This document shows positions 50,465 through 59,548 of a stretch of 64,000 nucleotides of DNA, piece by piece. This stretch comes from Gordonia spumicola. Lineage in GTDB: Bacteria > Actinomycetota > Actinomycetes > Mycobacteriales > Mycobacteriaceae. The notes under the pieces were generated by a model. That model was not told the DNA's origin. It did not search any database and saw nothing but the letters and a program-made list of their open reading frames with translations. The stretch is taken from contig NZ_BJOV01000003.1 of NCBI RefSeq assembly GCF_009932475.1, forward strand, positions 372,001 to 436,000, given 5' to 3'. The position numbers were made by a program, and so were the translations under genes. The stretch's first letter is position 1. The number at the start of each line of letters is the position of its first letter.

Positions 50465-51634
50465 ATGTCCGCGGAATCCGTTCGCCCCGTCCGCTCTGCG
50501 ATCCTGGCGGCGTCCGCCGAGGCCGTTCCCACCCCCGACGACGACCGGAGCCCCGGCGTCGCCTGGCACTACGGCGACCCGCTCGGCGAACAGCGGACCG
50601 CGTCGCGCGGAGTCGCGGTGGTCGACCGCAGCGATCGCAGTGTGATCGAACTCGCCGGACCGGAACGTCTGAGCTGGCTGCACACCATCTCGTCGCAGCA
50701 CGTCACCGACCTGGCCGATCGGCGCAGCGCCGAGAACCTGTCGCTCGACCTCAACGGCCGCATCGAGGATCACTTCGTCCTCACCGACATCGACGACGTG
50801 ACGTGGATCGACACCGAGCAGTTCCGCGGACGCGCGCTCGCCGACTTCCTGACGAAGATGGTGTTCTGGGCGCAGGTGACGCCCGCGACGCGAGACGACA
50901 TGGCCGTCCTCACCCTGATCGGACCGGACGCACGGTCGGGTCCCGTCGCCGACCTGTTGGAGATCCCGGCCGACGCCGACGTCTACGCCGCGGGCGATCT
51001 GCCCGAACGCCATCACGACGACGAACCGCTCGGCTTCTGGCGGGTGATGCCGCCGATCGGCGAGGGACGGACCACGCCGGTCGTCGATGTGGTCGTCCCG
51101 CGTGACGACCTGCAGGCGTGGTGGTCGGCGATTACCGCCGCAGGCGCCCGGCCCGCCGGGATGTGGACGTACGAGGCGCTGCGCGTGGCCGCCGGACGCG
51201 CCCGCCTCGGCATCGACACCGACGAGCGGACCATCCCGCACGAGGCCGACTGGATCGGCGACCCGACCCAGCAGGGGGCCGTCCACCTGAACAAGGGCTG
51301 CTATCGCGGCCAGGAGACGGTGTCGCGTGTCGCCAACATCGGGCGCGCGCCCCGCAGGCTCGTGCTGCTTCATCTGGACGGCTCCGCCGACGACCGGCCG
51401 ACGACCGGCGACGCGGTGACCGCGGGCGACCGCAGCGTCGGACGAGTCGGCACCGTCGTCGACCACTTCGAGCTCGGCCCGATCGCGCTGGCCCTCGTGA
51501 AACGCACCGTTCCCGTCGACGCCGAGCTCACCGCGGGCGGCGCGGCGGCCCGCATCGACGACGACCTGTTCGTGCCAGACGACACCGTTCCGGCTGGTCG
51601 GGCGGCACAGGACCGGCTCCGCGGTCGCGCCTGA
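50465..51634 (+). CDS. ygfZ: YgfZ/GcvT-type folate-binding iron-sulfur protein
   Basis: A 389-residue GcvT-fold protein with the YgfZ signature KGCYRGQETVSRV; its cysteine is needed for iron-sulfur cluster repair with folate in E. coli. Also seen are SRGVAVVDRSDRSVIELAGP and the C-terminal barrel. The ATG lies 7 nt after a -10 element, so it is leaderless. Divergent from the pabC-like gene, a folate link shared by both. Syntenic with Rv0811c. Confidence 0.93.
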   Translation: MSAESVRPVRSAILAASAEAVPTPDDDRSPGVAWHYGDPLGEQRTASRGVAVVDRSDRSVIELAGPERLSWLHTISSQHVTDLADRRSAENLSLDLNGRIEDHFVLTDIDDVTWIDTEQFRGRALADFLTKMVFWAQVTPATRDDMAVLTLIGPDARSGPVADLLEIPADADVYAAGDLPERHHDDEPLGFWRVMPPIGEGRTTPVVDVVVPRDDLQAWWSAITAAGARPAGMWTYEALRVAAGRARLGIDTDERTIPHEADWIGDPTQQGAVHLNKGCYRGQETVSRVANIGRAPRRLVLLHLDGSADDRPTTGDAVTAGDRSVGRVGTVVDHFELGPIALALVKRTVPVDAELTAGGAAARIDDDLFVPDDTVPAGRAAQDRLRGRA

Positions 51635-51796
51635 ACCCCTCCGACCTGCAGGTGTGACGGCACTCGCTGATCAGCGGCCGGGGCCGGGAAGATTTTGTGG
51701 CCCGTACGCGCTAGACTGTCAGTACGAGAATTACTAACGAATAGAACGGGGCCGCCACCACGATGGCCGCCCCGTCATTGTGCGAGGGGGTCCCAT

Positions 51797-51979
51797 ATGG
51801 GCCGCGGCCGGGCTAAGGCAAAGCAGACGAAGGTTGCACGTCAGCTGAAGTACTCTGCTCCGAACACCGACTTCGACAGCTTGCAGCGCGAGTTGTCCAC
51901 CGGTGGAGGACAGTCGTTCGGGACCGACGCATGGTCGGACGACGACAGACTCAGCGAAGACGAGTGGCGTCGCGCCTGA
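51797..51979 (+). CDS. DUF3073 protein
   Basis: A 60-residue protein starting MGRGRAKAKQTKVARQLKYS and continuing with APNTDFDSLQREL, then an acidic tail SDDDRLSEDEWRRA. This is the actinobacteria-specific DUF3073, syntenic with Rv0810c. The basic start and acidic end suggest nucleic acid or ribosome contact, but the role is not known to me. GAGGGGG is the ribosome site. A GC-rich hairpin (acggggc/gccccgt, 51747-51776) lies in its 5' leader. Confidence 0.92.
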   Translation: MGRGRAKAKQTKVARQLKYSAPNTDFDSLQRELSTGGGQSFGTDAWSDDDRLSEDEWRRA

Positions 51980-52096
51980 CGCGCACCGCTCGGATCATCC
52001 CCTCACCTCGTTCCACCGCCTTCTGACGCGCTGAGAATTCTCGTTTCCGCGTGCCCGAACGGCACTGGTGAGCGCTGAACGGGACATCGAACACAT

Positions 52097-52136
52097 AGAG
52101 AGCGGGCCCGATCTGTACAGACCGGGCCCGCTCTCT
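52097..52136. terminator. hairpin terminator between DUF3073 and purM
   Basis: Perfect 14-bp arms agagagcgggcccg (52097-52110) and cgggcccgctctct (52123-52136), 12-nt loop. It lies 13 nt after the purM stop and serves the convergent purM and perhaps the DUF3073 gene. Confidence 0.85.
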
Positions 52137-52149
52137 ACGCTGTATCCGC

Positions 52150-53241
52150 TCAGAAGCGCGCGTGATCTCCGACGAGTTCGGCACGACCCGAGGCGCCGTC
52201 CGCACCACGGTTGACCGAGCCGAGGACCCAGTTGTCGATGTGGCGGGCGGTGAGAACCGCCTGCGCACGATCGGTGTCCTCGGGAGCGACGATCGCGACC
52301 ATGCCGACACCCATGTTGAAGGTGCGTTCCATCTCGAGACGTTCGACACGTCCACGCTGGGCGATCATCGAGAAGATCGGGGCGGGCGTCCACGAGTTGC
52401 GTTCGAGGGTCGCCTCGAGGCCCTTGGGAAGGACGCGGCCGAGGTTGTCGGCGAGTCCGCCGCCGGTGACATGCGCGAAGGTGCGGACATCGGTCTCGGC
52501 GGCCAATGCGAGGCAGTCCTTGGCGTAGATGCGGGTCGGTTCGAGGAGTTCTTCCCCGAGGGTGCGGCCGAACTCGTCGACGTGACCCTCGAGATCGAGG
52601 TGGCTCAGTTCGAGGAGCACCTTGCGGGCCAGCGAATAGCCGTTGGAGTGCAGGCCGGACGACCCCATCGCGATGACGACGTCGCCGGGGCGCACACGGT
52701 CGGGACCGAGGATGTCGTCGGCTTCGACGACGCCGACACCGGTCGCGGAGATGTCGTAGTGACCGTCTTCCATGACGCCGGGGTGCTCGGCGGTCTCACC
52801 GCCGAGCAGGGCGCAGCCCGCGTCGACGCATCCGTCGGCGATGCCTTTGACGATGTCGGCGACCATCTCGGGGATCACCTTGCCGACGGCGATGTAGTCC
52901 TGCAGGAACAGCGGTTCGGCCCCGCAGACCACGAGGTCGTCGACGACCATGGCGACGAGGTCGCGGCCGACCGTGTCGTGCACGCCCATCGCCTGCGCGA
53001 CGGCCAGTTTCGTGCCGACGCCGTCGGACGACGCGGCGAGCACCGGCTCACGGTAGTCGCCCTTGAGCGAGAACAGTCCGGCGAATCCGCCGAGGCCCCC
53101 CATGACTTCGGGGCGCGTGGCCCGCTTGGCGTGCGGCAGGAACAGCTCGACGGCGCGTTCACCCGCATCGATGTCCACGCCGGCGGCCGCGTACGACGCA
53201 CCGCCCCCGCTAGCCTGGTTGGCGGCAGACCCGTCCGTCAT
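52150..53241 (-). CDS. purM: phosphoribosylformylglycinamidine cyclo-ligase
   Basis: A 363-residue AIR synthetase of de novo purine synthesis, with SYAAAGVDIDAGERAVELFL, ASSDGVGTKLAVAQ, LLGGETAEHPGVM and HVTGGGLADNLGRVLP. It closes the imidazole ring of FGAM to give AIR. ATG 53241 with GGAGAA about 8 nt upstream; the seven-residue extension to 53262 is unlikely. It follows purF, 105 nt apart, on the same strand. Confidence 0.97.
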   Translation of the reverse strand: MTDGSAANQASGGGASYAAAGVDIDAGERAVELFLPHAKRATRPEVMGGLGGFAGLFSLKGDYREPVLAASSDGVGTKLAVAQAMGVHDTVGRDLVAMVVDDLVVCGAEPLFLQDYIAVGKVIPEMVADIVKGIADGCVDAGCALLGGETAEHPGVMEDGHYDISATGVGVVEADDILGPDRVRPGDVVIAMGSSGLHSNGYSLARKVLLELSHLDLEGHVDEFGRTLGEELLEPTRIYAKDCLALAAETDVRTFAHVTGGGLADNLGRVLPKGLEATLERNSWTPAPIFSMIAQRGRVERLEMERTFNMGVGMVAIVAPEDTDRAQAVLTARHIDNWVLGSVNRGADGASGRAELVGDHARF

Positions 53242-53346
53242 CGTCGTGCTTCTCCTACACATTGTTGTGGCGACCGGCCGTGTCAGCGGTCGGTCGCCGT
53301 GTTCATCGCACTCACGCTACCCGAGTGCTTCGTGGAATCTACTCGT

Positions 53347-54915
53347 TCAGGGCCGCATGACGGCGCTGACATTGTCGTTCTGCGCGGTCAGCGGATCGGC
53401 GACGACGGTCTCCCCGGACATCATGGTCTCCAGGACCGCCTTGCCCATCGCCGTCTCCTCGGGGAGCGCGATCGGGTAGTTGCCGTCGAAGCAGGCGGCG
53501 CACAGGTTGCCACGGTCCTCGCCGGTGGCGGCGATCATCTCGTCGACGCTGATGTAGCCGAGGCTGTCGGCTCCGATGGCCTGGCGGACACCGTCCACCA
53601 TGTGCTCCTCGGACTCCATGCCGTTGGCGATCAGCTCGGCGGGCGACGCGAAGTCGATGCCGTAGAAGCAGGGCCAGCGGACGGGTGCGGACGCGATCCG
53701 GACGTGGACCTCGGCGGCGCCCGCTTCGCGGAGCATGCGGATGAGGGCGCGCTGGGTGTTGCCACGGACGATCGAGTCGTCGACGACGACCAGCCGGCGA
53801 CCGCGGATGACCTCGCGGAGCGGGTTCAGCTTGAGGCGGATGCCGAGCTGGCGGATGGTCTGCGACGGCTGAATGAACGTGCGCCCGACGTAGGCGTTCT
53901 TCATCAGGCCCTGGCCGTACGGGATGCCCGATTCCTGCGCGAAGCCGACGGCCGCCGGGGTGCCGGACTCCGGGACCGGGATCACGAGGTCGCCCTCGGC
54001 GGGCTGCTCACGGGCCAGGCGGCGTCCGATGTCGACGCGTGCCGAGTGCACGGAGCGGCCGTGGATGACGCTGTCCGGGCGGGCGAGGTAGACGTGCTCG
54101 AAGACGCACAGCTTCGGCGTCGCCTCGGCGAAGCGTGTGCTGCGGACGCCGTTGCTGTCGATGGCGAGCAGTTCACCGGGCTCGATGTCGCGGACGAATG
54201 ACGCGCCGACGATGTCGAACGCCGCCGTCTCGGAGGCGACCACCCAACCGCGGTCGAGGCGGCCGAGGGACAGCGGACGGATGCCGTGCGGGTCGCGGGC
54301 CGCGTACAGGGTGTTCTCGTCCTGAAAGGTGAGACAGAACGCGCCCTTGAGCGTCGGCAGCAGCTCGACGGCCGCCTGCTCGAGCGTCTTGTCCGCGGCG
54401 CCGTGTGCGAGAAGCGCGCCGACGACGTCGGAGTCGGACGACGCCGCCGAGCGGTCGGCGGGACCGTAGAGGCCGAGGTCACGGGCACGAGCCGCGAGTT
54501 CGGCCGTGTTGACGAGGTTGCCGTTGTGGCCGAGCGCCACGCCACTGCCCGCGTCGGTGTGGCGGAAGATGGGCTGCGAGTTCTCCCACGTGGTGGAGCC
54601 GGTGGTCGAGTAGCGGCAGTGTCCGACGGCGACGTGTCCGATCATCGACGCGAGCGTCTGCTCGTCGAACACCTGGCTGACCAGACCGAGGTCCTTGAAG
54701 ACGAGGACCTGCGAGCCGTCTCCGACGGCGATGCCTGCCGCTTCCTGCCCGCGGTGCTGCAGCGCGTACAGGCCGTAGTATGTGAGTTTCGCGACGTCCT
54801 CGCCCGGCGCCCAGACGCCGAACACACCGCATTCTTCGCGGGGATCGTTCTCGTGCGAGTCGTCTGGCTGCGGGGCATCCAGCAGGTTGCGGGAATGGAT
54901 CGACAGGTCGGTCAC
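53347..54915 (-). CDS. purF: amidophosphoribosyltransferase
   Basis: A 522-residue enzyme for the first step of purine synthesis (PRPP plus glutamine to phosphoribosylamine). The N-terminal glutaminase matures at Cys29 (EECGVFGVW after a propeptide). The PRPP loop is RRLVVVDDSIVRGNTQ. C-terminal cysteines (RGNLCAACFDGNYP and others) bind a 4Fe-4S cluster in related enzymes. GTG 54915 with GGAG upstream. Followed by purM. Confidence 0.97.
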   Translation of the reverse strand: MTDLSIHSRNLLDAPQPDDSHENDPREECGVFGVWAPGEDVAKLTYYGLYALQHRGQEAAGIAVGDGSQVLVFKDLGLVSQVFDEQTLASMIGHVAVGHCRYSTTGSTTWENSQPIFRHTDAGSGVALGHNGNLVNTAELAARARDLGLYGPADRSAASSDSDVVGALLAHGAADKTLEQAAVELLPTLKGAFCLTFQDENTLYAARDPHGIRPLSLGRLDRGWVVASETAAFDIVGASFVRDIEPGELLAIDSNGVRSTRFAEATPKLCVFEHVYLARPDSVIHGRSVHSARVDIGRRLAREQPAEGDLVIPVPESGTPAAVGFAQESGIPYGQGLMKNAYVGRTFIQPSQTIRQLGIRLKLNPLREVIRGRRLVVVDDSIVRGNTQRALIRMLREAGAAEVHVRIASAPVRWPCFYGIDFASPAELIANGMESEEHMVDGVRQAIGADSLGYISVDEMIAATGEDRGNLCAACFDGNYPIALPEETAMGKAVLETMMSGETVVADPLTAQNDNVSAVMRP

Positions 54916-55002
54916 GATGCGACGCTCCGGTTTCGTGGACTGGACGGGCGTTTCCCAAGGGTACCCGCCACCGGGCCGAGGACTGAAGTCCGTAGGACTA
55001 CG

Positions 55003-55395
55003 TCACACCTTGAGCGGGACCACCGGCAGGTACGCGGCGACGTCGCCCGCCCGATGCCCGGACACGCTGACGTCGTGTGCGTCGACGGCGTCGTCGAACC
55101 GGGCGAGGCCGGTCGCCAGGAGCAGCCAGGTGCGCGGCGTGGTCTCGACGACGTTCGGCGGCGTGCCGCGCGTGTGGCGGACGCCCTCTATGCACTGGAC
55201 GGCGACGAACGGCGGCACCCGAAGTTCCACCGAGTTGCCCGGCGCGTCCTGTGCGACGGTCCGTGCGGTGGTGCGGACCGCGGCGGCCAGGGCCGGGCGC
55301 GGCGGCGTGGGGAGGCTCCCGTCGCGCAGCCACGCTTCGACGGCCAGCACGGCGGCGCGGGTCTGCGCGGCGTCGACCCGGTCTCGCGGGCCCAC
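55003..55395 (-). CDS. sterol carrier-like / MDMPI C-terminal-like hypothetical protein
   Basis: A 130-residue protein: a helical segment with VLAVEAWLRDGSLPTPPRPA, then a beta-rich domain (SVELRVPPFVAVQCIEGVRH) ending DVAAYLPVVPLKV. The second half resembles the SCP2-like domain found in the syntenic Rv0807 group. GTG 55395 lies 1 nt after the PHP gene stop, so it is the second gene of that operon, upstream of purF. The role is not known. Confidence 0.78.
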   Translation of the reverse strand: MGPRDRVDAAQTRAAVLAVEAWLRDGSLPTPPRPALAAAVRTTARTVAQDAPGNSVELRVPPFVAVQCIEGVRHTRGTPPNVVETTPRTWLLLATGLARFDDAVDAHDVSVSGHRAGDVAAYLPVVPLKV

Positions 55396-55396
55396 G

Positions 55397-56257
55397 TCAG
55401 CGGGTGAACGGAGCGAGCGCCCCGCGGTCGATGATCTGCTCGACGACCTCGTCCGACGTCCGTTCCTGCCCGATGACCAGGGTCTTGTTGCGACCGTGGT
55501 AGTCGCTCGACCCGGTCTGCAGGAGTCCGAGGTCGGCGGCGATCCCGGCGAGTTCGGCGCGTGCGGCGTCGTCGTGGTCGGGATGACGCACTTCGAGTCC
55601 GGCGAGGCCCGCGTCCGCCAGTCCGGCGATCACGTCCACCGTGAGCACGGCCGCAGCGGCCCTGGCGCGGGGATGCGCGAGGACGGGGACGCCTCCGGCG
55701 TTCGCGATCAGCTCGATGCCTTCGACGAGCGAGGTCGACCGCAGGGGGACGTCGAACGTGCCGCCGTCGTCGAGCAGCCCGGCGAACGCCTCCCCCACCG
55801 AGCCGATCGCCCCGGACTCGACGAGCGCCCGCGCGATGTGCGGGCGGCCGATGTTGCTGGGGCCCGCGATCTCCCGCACGCGGTCGAGGGATATCCCGTA
55901 CCCCGCGTCGATCAGCTTCTCGACGATCCGCGTGCCGCGGTTGGTGCGCTCGTCGGTCATCCGCTGCCATTCGCCGACGATCGCGGCGTCGGCGGCGTCG
56001 AACAGGTAGCCGAGTAGGTGGACCGACACCAACGATCCGTCGGGCGCGGGATGCTTGGTCGAGAACTCGGCTCCCGGAAGCACCCGCATCCCGGCAGGCA
56101 CCGCCTCCGCGACCGACGCCCATCCCTTGGAGGTGTCGTGGTCGGTCAGTCCCACTGTGGTCAGCCCGGCCGCTCGCGCCGCCGCGAACAACTCCTCGGG
56201 AGTGTCCGTGCCGTCCGAGAAGTGGGTGTGCACGTGCAGATCGGCGGTCATCGACAT
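55397..56257 (-). CDS. PHP-domain phosphoesterase
   Basis: A 286-residue metal-dependent phosphoesterase. PHP metal ligands are DLHVHTHFSDG, LTDHDTSKGW, EFSTKH, LAHPRA and SSDYHG. Members hydrolyse nucleotide or 3',5'-bisphosphate substrates. ATG 56257 lies 7 nt after TAGAGT on the minus strand, a leaderless promoter; ATG 56251 is also possible. First gene of a two-gene operon. Confidence 0.92.
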   Translation of the reverse strand: MSMTADLHVHTHFSDGTDTPEELFAAARAAGLTTVGLTDHDTSKGWASVAEAVPAGMRVLPGAEFSTKHPAPDGSLVSVHLLGYLFDAADAAIVGEWQRMTDERTNRGTRIVEKLIDAGYGISLDRVREIAGPSNIGRPHIARALVESGAIGSVGEAFAGLLDDGGTFDVPLRSTSLVEGIELIANAGGVPVLAHPRARAAAAVLTVDVIAGLADAGLAGLEVRHPDHDDAARAELAGIAADLGLLQTGSSDYHGRNKTLVIGQERTSDEVVEQIIDRGALAPFTR

Positions 56258-56274
56258 GCGGTCCACTCTAGGAC

Positions 56275-56329
56275 GCGCTTGCTCCGAGCCCTGTGACCAG
56301 TATGCGGTCACAGGGCTCGGAGCAAGCGC
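56275..56329. repeat. 24-bp perfect hairpin in a divergent promoter region
   Basis: Arms 56275-56298 (gcgcttgctccgagccctgt and following) and 56306-56329 are exact inverse copies with a 7-nt loop. It is between two divergent genes, so it cannot be the terminator of either. It lies just upstream of the PHP promoter's -10 element. Confidence 0.8.
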
Positions 56330-56385
56330 CGCGTTCTGCGTCGATCCCGCTACGGGAGACGTCCCGGTCCGGCACCATGACCTGC

Positions 56386-57894
56386 ATGGGCGCGGAAGTC
56401 GATCATCAGAAGTTCAGCGGTGCCGACCGGGTGCGGTTCCGATCGCGGGTGTCGAAGGGCACGGATGCGATCGCCCGGATGCTCGCGGACGGCCTGTTCA
56501 CCGACCACGGGCGACCTCCGGAGCCGCTGTTGGGCATGGAGGTGGAGCTCAACCTGATCGACGGCGACGCGGAACCGGCGATGGCGAACACGCGCGTGTT
56601 GGAGGCGATCGCCGACCCCGACTTCCAGACCGAGCTCGGGCAGTTCAACATCGAGATCAACGTGTCGCCGCGACCGTTCGTCGGCGGCGACACCGTCAGC
56701 CTGGAACAGATGCTGCGGACGTCGCTCAACAGGGCCGAGGCGCGGGCGGCGTCGACCGGCAATCACTTGCTGATGATCGGCATGCTGCCGACGCTGCGTC
56801 ACGAGCACTTCGCGGGCCAGTGGATCTCGACGAATCCCCGGTACGGCCTGCTCAACGAGCAGATCTTCGCGGCGCGAGGCGAAGATCTGGAGATCGACAT
56901 CTCGGGCGTCCCGCTGTCGGACCGGATGAACGCCGAACGCCTCCTGACGACGACGGATTCGATCCTGCCCGAAGCCGCGTGCACGTCGCTGCAGCTGCAT
57001 CTGAGGGTGGCGCCGGAAGACTTCGCCGCCCATTGGAACGCCGCACAGGCCATCGCCGGAATCCAGGTGGCGCTCGCCGGGAACTCGCCGTTTCTCGCGG
57101 GCAAGGCCCTGTGGCACGAGACGCGCATCCCCGTGTTCGAGCAGGCCACCGACACTCGACCGCTCGAACTGAAGAACCAGGGCGTTCGACCGCGCGTGTG
57201 GTTCGGCGAACGGTGGATCAACACGATCTTCGACCTGTTCGAGGAGAACACGCGCTACTTCCCCGCACTGCTGCCCGTGTCGACCGACGTCGACCCGATA
57301 GCCGAACTCGACGAGGGCCGCATCCCGAATCTCGACGAGCTGCGCATGCACAACGGGACCGTCTACCGGTGGAACCGGCCGGTGTACGACGTCGTCGACG
57401 GCCAGGCGCACCTCCGCGTGGAGAACCGCGTCCTGCCGGCCGGGCCGACCGTCGTCGACGTGATGGCGAACTCGGCGTTCTATTACGGGCTCGTGCGCGG
57501 CCTCGTCGAAGCCGACCGTCCGCTGTGGTCGCAGATGTCGTTCGACGCCGCGCGAGAGAACCTCGCGGCGGGCGCACAGTGGGGCCTCGACTCCCAGGTG
57601 TACTGGCCGACCATCGGTTGGGTGAGCCCCGACGAACTGACCCTCCGACGCCTCCTGCCGCTGGCGGAGAAGGGCCTCACGTCGTTCGGCGTGTCCGAGA
57701 AGGCCAAGCGCCGCTACCTCGGCGTCATCGAAGGACGCTGCGTCACCAAGCAGACCGGATCGGTATGGCAGCGCAAGGCCGTGGACGCCCGCGAACAGGC
57801 GGGCGAGTCACGCGAGCAGGCACTCCACGGCATGCTCCTGGACTACAAGACGCTCATGCACGAAGGCGAACCCGTTCACAACTGGCCGCTGTGA
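56386..57894 (+). CDS. glutamate-cysteine ligase family (GCS2-like) protein
   Basis: A 502-residue protein resembling ATP-dependent carboxylate-amine ligases of the GCS2 type. Landmarks are PLLGMEVELNLIDGDAEPAM, TELGQFNIEINVSPRPF and RVENRVLPAGPTVVDVMANS. Some relatives make gamma-glutamyl-cysteine; in mycothiol producers the product may differ, for example an ergothioneine or other gamma-glutamyl compound, so the substrate is open. The start MGAEVDHQKF at 56386 fits the family; ATG 56377 is possible. It ends 3 nt from the convergent TM2 gene. Confidence 0.85.
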   Translation: MGAEVDHQKFSGADRVRFRSRVSKGTDAIARMLADGLFTDHGRPPEPLLGMEVELNLIDGDAEPAMANTRVLEAIADPDFQTELGQFNIEINVSPRPFVGGDTVSLEQMLRTSLNRAEARAASTGNHLLMIGMLPTLRHEHFAGQWISTNPRYGLLNEQIFAARGEDLEIDISGVPLSDRMNAERLLTTTDSILPEAACTSLQLHLRVAPEDFAAHWNAAQAIAGIQVALAGNSPFLAGKALWHETRIPVFEQATDTRPLELKNQGVRPRVWFGERWINTIFDLFEENTRYFPALLPVSTDVDPIAELDEGRIPNLDELRMHNGTVYRWNRPVYDVVDGQAHLRVENRVLPAGPTVVDVMANSAFYYGLVRGLVEADRPLWSQMSFDAARENLAAGAQWGLDSQVYWPTIGWVSPDELTLRRLLPLAEKGLTSFGVSEKAKRRYLGVIEGRCVTKQTGSVWQRKAVDAREQAGESREQALHGMLLDYKTLMHEGEPVHNWPL

Positions 57895-57897
57895 GCG

Positions 57898-58413
57898 CTA
57901 TCTGAGGACACGGCCGTTCGAGTCGCGGACCGATCCGGTGAAGATCATGATCGCGTCGATCAGGATCCAGACACCGACACCGAACAGAATGAACCCGCCG
58001 ACGATGAACAGGGTGGTGATCAGGCCGAACAGCGTCAACATCAACTGCGCGACGCCGATCCCGGTGTGCCCCAGATAGAGGCGGCCGACGCCGAATCCGC
58101 CGAAGAACAGCTGCAACAGTCCCGCCGTGGACTTCGACTTGTCCGACAGCGGAATGCCGGTCAACGGGTCGACGCCGTACAACGCTCCCGGAACGGCCGC
58201 CTGCCCGTACGGCGAGTACGGCATCGGCGCTGCGTACGGGCTCGGCTGCCCGTACTGAGGCTGGACGTATACGGGCTGCTGATACGGCGGCACGTACGGC
58301 ATCGGGTTCCTGTAGGGCTGAGAGTAAGGCTGCGGGAGATTCGCCGACCCGGCCGCGGGAGGAATCGATCCATCGCCGCCGTAGGGGTATCCGCCGCTTC
58401 CGTAGCCAGTCAT
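57898..58413 (-). CDS. TM2-domain membrane protein with P/Q/Y-rich N-terminus
   Basis: A 171-residue protein. Residues 1-85 are low-complexity G/P/Y/Q (PQPYSQPYRNPMPYVPPYQQ). The TM2 domain follows: KSKSTAGLLQLFFGGFGVGR, YLGHTGIGVAQLMLTLFGLI and a second helix pair, ending WILIDAIMIFTG. TM2 proteins are membrane hairpins of unclear function. First of several similar small membrane proteins in this area. Confidence 0.88.
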   Translation of the reverse strand: MTGYGSGGYPYGGDGSIPPAAGSANLPQPYSQPYRNPMPYVPPYQQPVYVQPQYGQPSPYAAPMPYSPYGQAAVPGALYGVDPLTGIPLSDKSKSTAGLLQLFFGGFGVGRLYLGHTGIGVAQLMLTLFGLITTLFIVGGFILFGVGVWILIDAIMIFTGSVRDSNGRVLR

Positions 58414-58495
58414 CGGGGAATCATGACACACCCGCGGTGGGCGTTCGGTTGTCGGGATGACCCGAATCACACGGCGCGGACATAGGATGTCCGCT

Positions 58496-58915
58496 ATGAC
58501 GAGCCCGTACTCTCCGAATCCGTGGGACTCGAACAACGGATTCCAACCCGGATACCCAGGCCTTCCGCTGATCACGATCGGCGACATCTCGTGCACACAG
58601 ACGCAGATCGTCACCCCCGCGGGGACCGCACCCGTCGCGGGTGCTCAGTGGCACGTCACCGACATGTCGCACACGACAGAGGAGATCCCCACCTGGGCGA
58701 TCGTGTGCGCGATCGTCGGCGCGTTCGTGGTCTGCCTCTTCAGCCTGTTCTTCCTGCTGGTGAAGGAACGACGCACCACCGGGACCGTGCAGGTCACCGT
58801 CACCAGTGGCGGGTTCATGCACACCACGTCGATTCCCGTCTACGCCCCGAACACGGTCATGGACGTTCACAATCGCGTCAACTACGCCCGCAGCCTCAGC
58901 TCCGCCATGCAGTAG
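58496..58915 (+). CDS. small membrane protein, hypothetical
   Basis: A 139-residue protein starting MTSPYSPNPWDSNNGFQPGY, with a beta-rich N-terminal part (TCTQ... QWHVTDMSHTTEE), one TM helix (IPTWAIVCAIVGAFVVCLFS) and a hydrophilic end with VQVTVTSGGFMHTT. The ATG lies 7 nt after TAGGAT, a leaderless promoter. It is divergent from the TM2 gene. Family not recognised; it may belong to the same envelope cluster. Confidence 0.78.
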   Translation: MTSPYSPNPWDSNNGFQPGYPGLPLITIGDISCTQTQIVTPAGTAPVAGAQWHVTDMSHTTEEIPTWAIVCAIVGAFVVCLFSLFFLLVKERRTTGTVQVTVTSGGFMHTTSIPVYAPNTVMDVHNRVNYARSLSSAMQ

Positions 58916-58941
58916 TCGTCGCGTCGGCCGACTTGCTCGGG

Positions 58942-59541
58942 CTACGGGTTCGCAATGACGAGCACAAGCACCAGCAGAAGACCGAGAGTGAAACCGATCG
59001 CCATGCTGATCCAGGCCCAATTCGCGTATCGACGTGACTCCTCCGCGGCGTACCGGGCCGCGTCGAACTGACCGGTCCCCCAGAGTCGGCCCACCGAGTT
59101 GGCCTTGTTGAGTCCGACGATGCCCAACACGAGCGGCGCGATGCCGATGAGTGTGGTCCAGCATCCCGCGACGAGCAGACCACCGAACACCGTCGCCAGG
59201 ATCGCGGACGTCTGAGCCGTGAGCGGAGCCGGACCGTAGTTGATCGGCGGCGGCGCTTGGAAGAACTGCCCAGGCTGCGGAACCCAGGGCGACTGGGGCT
59301 GGGCGACCGGATACTGGGGCTGGGCCGGGTACGGGGGAACGACGGGATACTGCGGCTGCGCATACGGATCTTGGTATGCGGGCGCAGGGGCGGGATTCTC
59401 GTAGTGAGGCACCGCGGGAGCGTCGGACGCCGCCACGTCCCCTGGGGCCGGTGCTTCCTGTTTGTTCAACGAGACCGGGGCGATCTGTGTCTCGTCGTAC
59501 GCCGCCCACTGGTCGCTACGCGGTTCGTTCGAATCGGTCAT
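58942..59541 (-). CDS. CD225/dispanin-like membrane protein with P/Q/Y-rich N-terminus
   Basis: A 199-residue protein. Residues 1-105 are rich in Pro, Gln and Tyr (QPQYPVVPPYPAQPQYPVAQ). Two TM segments follow (about 112-140 and 175-197) separated by NKANSVGRLWGTGQFDAARY, the loop seen in its neighbours. ATG 59541 lies 7 nt after the DUF2752 stop with GAAGGTG as ribosome site. Third gene of a leftward operon. Confidence 0.8.
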   Translation of the reverse strand: MTDSNEPRSDQWAAYDETQIAPVSLNKQEAPAPGDVAASDAPAVPHYENPAPAPAYQDPYAQPQYPVVPPYPAQPQYPVAQPQSPWVPQPGQFFQAPPPINYGPAPLTAQTSAILATVFGGLLVAGCWTTLIGIAPLVLGIVGLNKANSVGRLWGTGQFDAARYAAEESRRYANWAWISMAIGFTLGLLLVLVLVIANP

Positions 59542-59548
59542 GGGCTTA

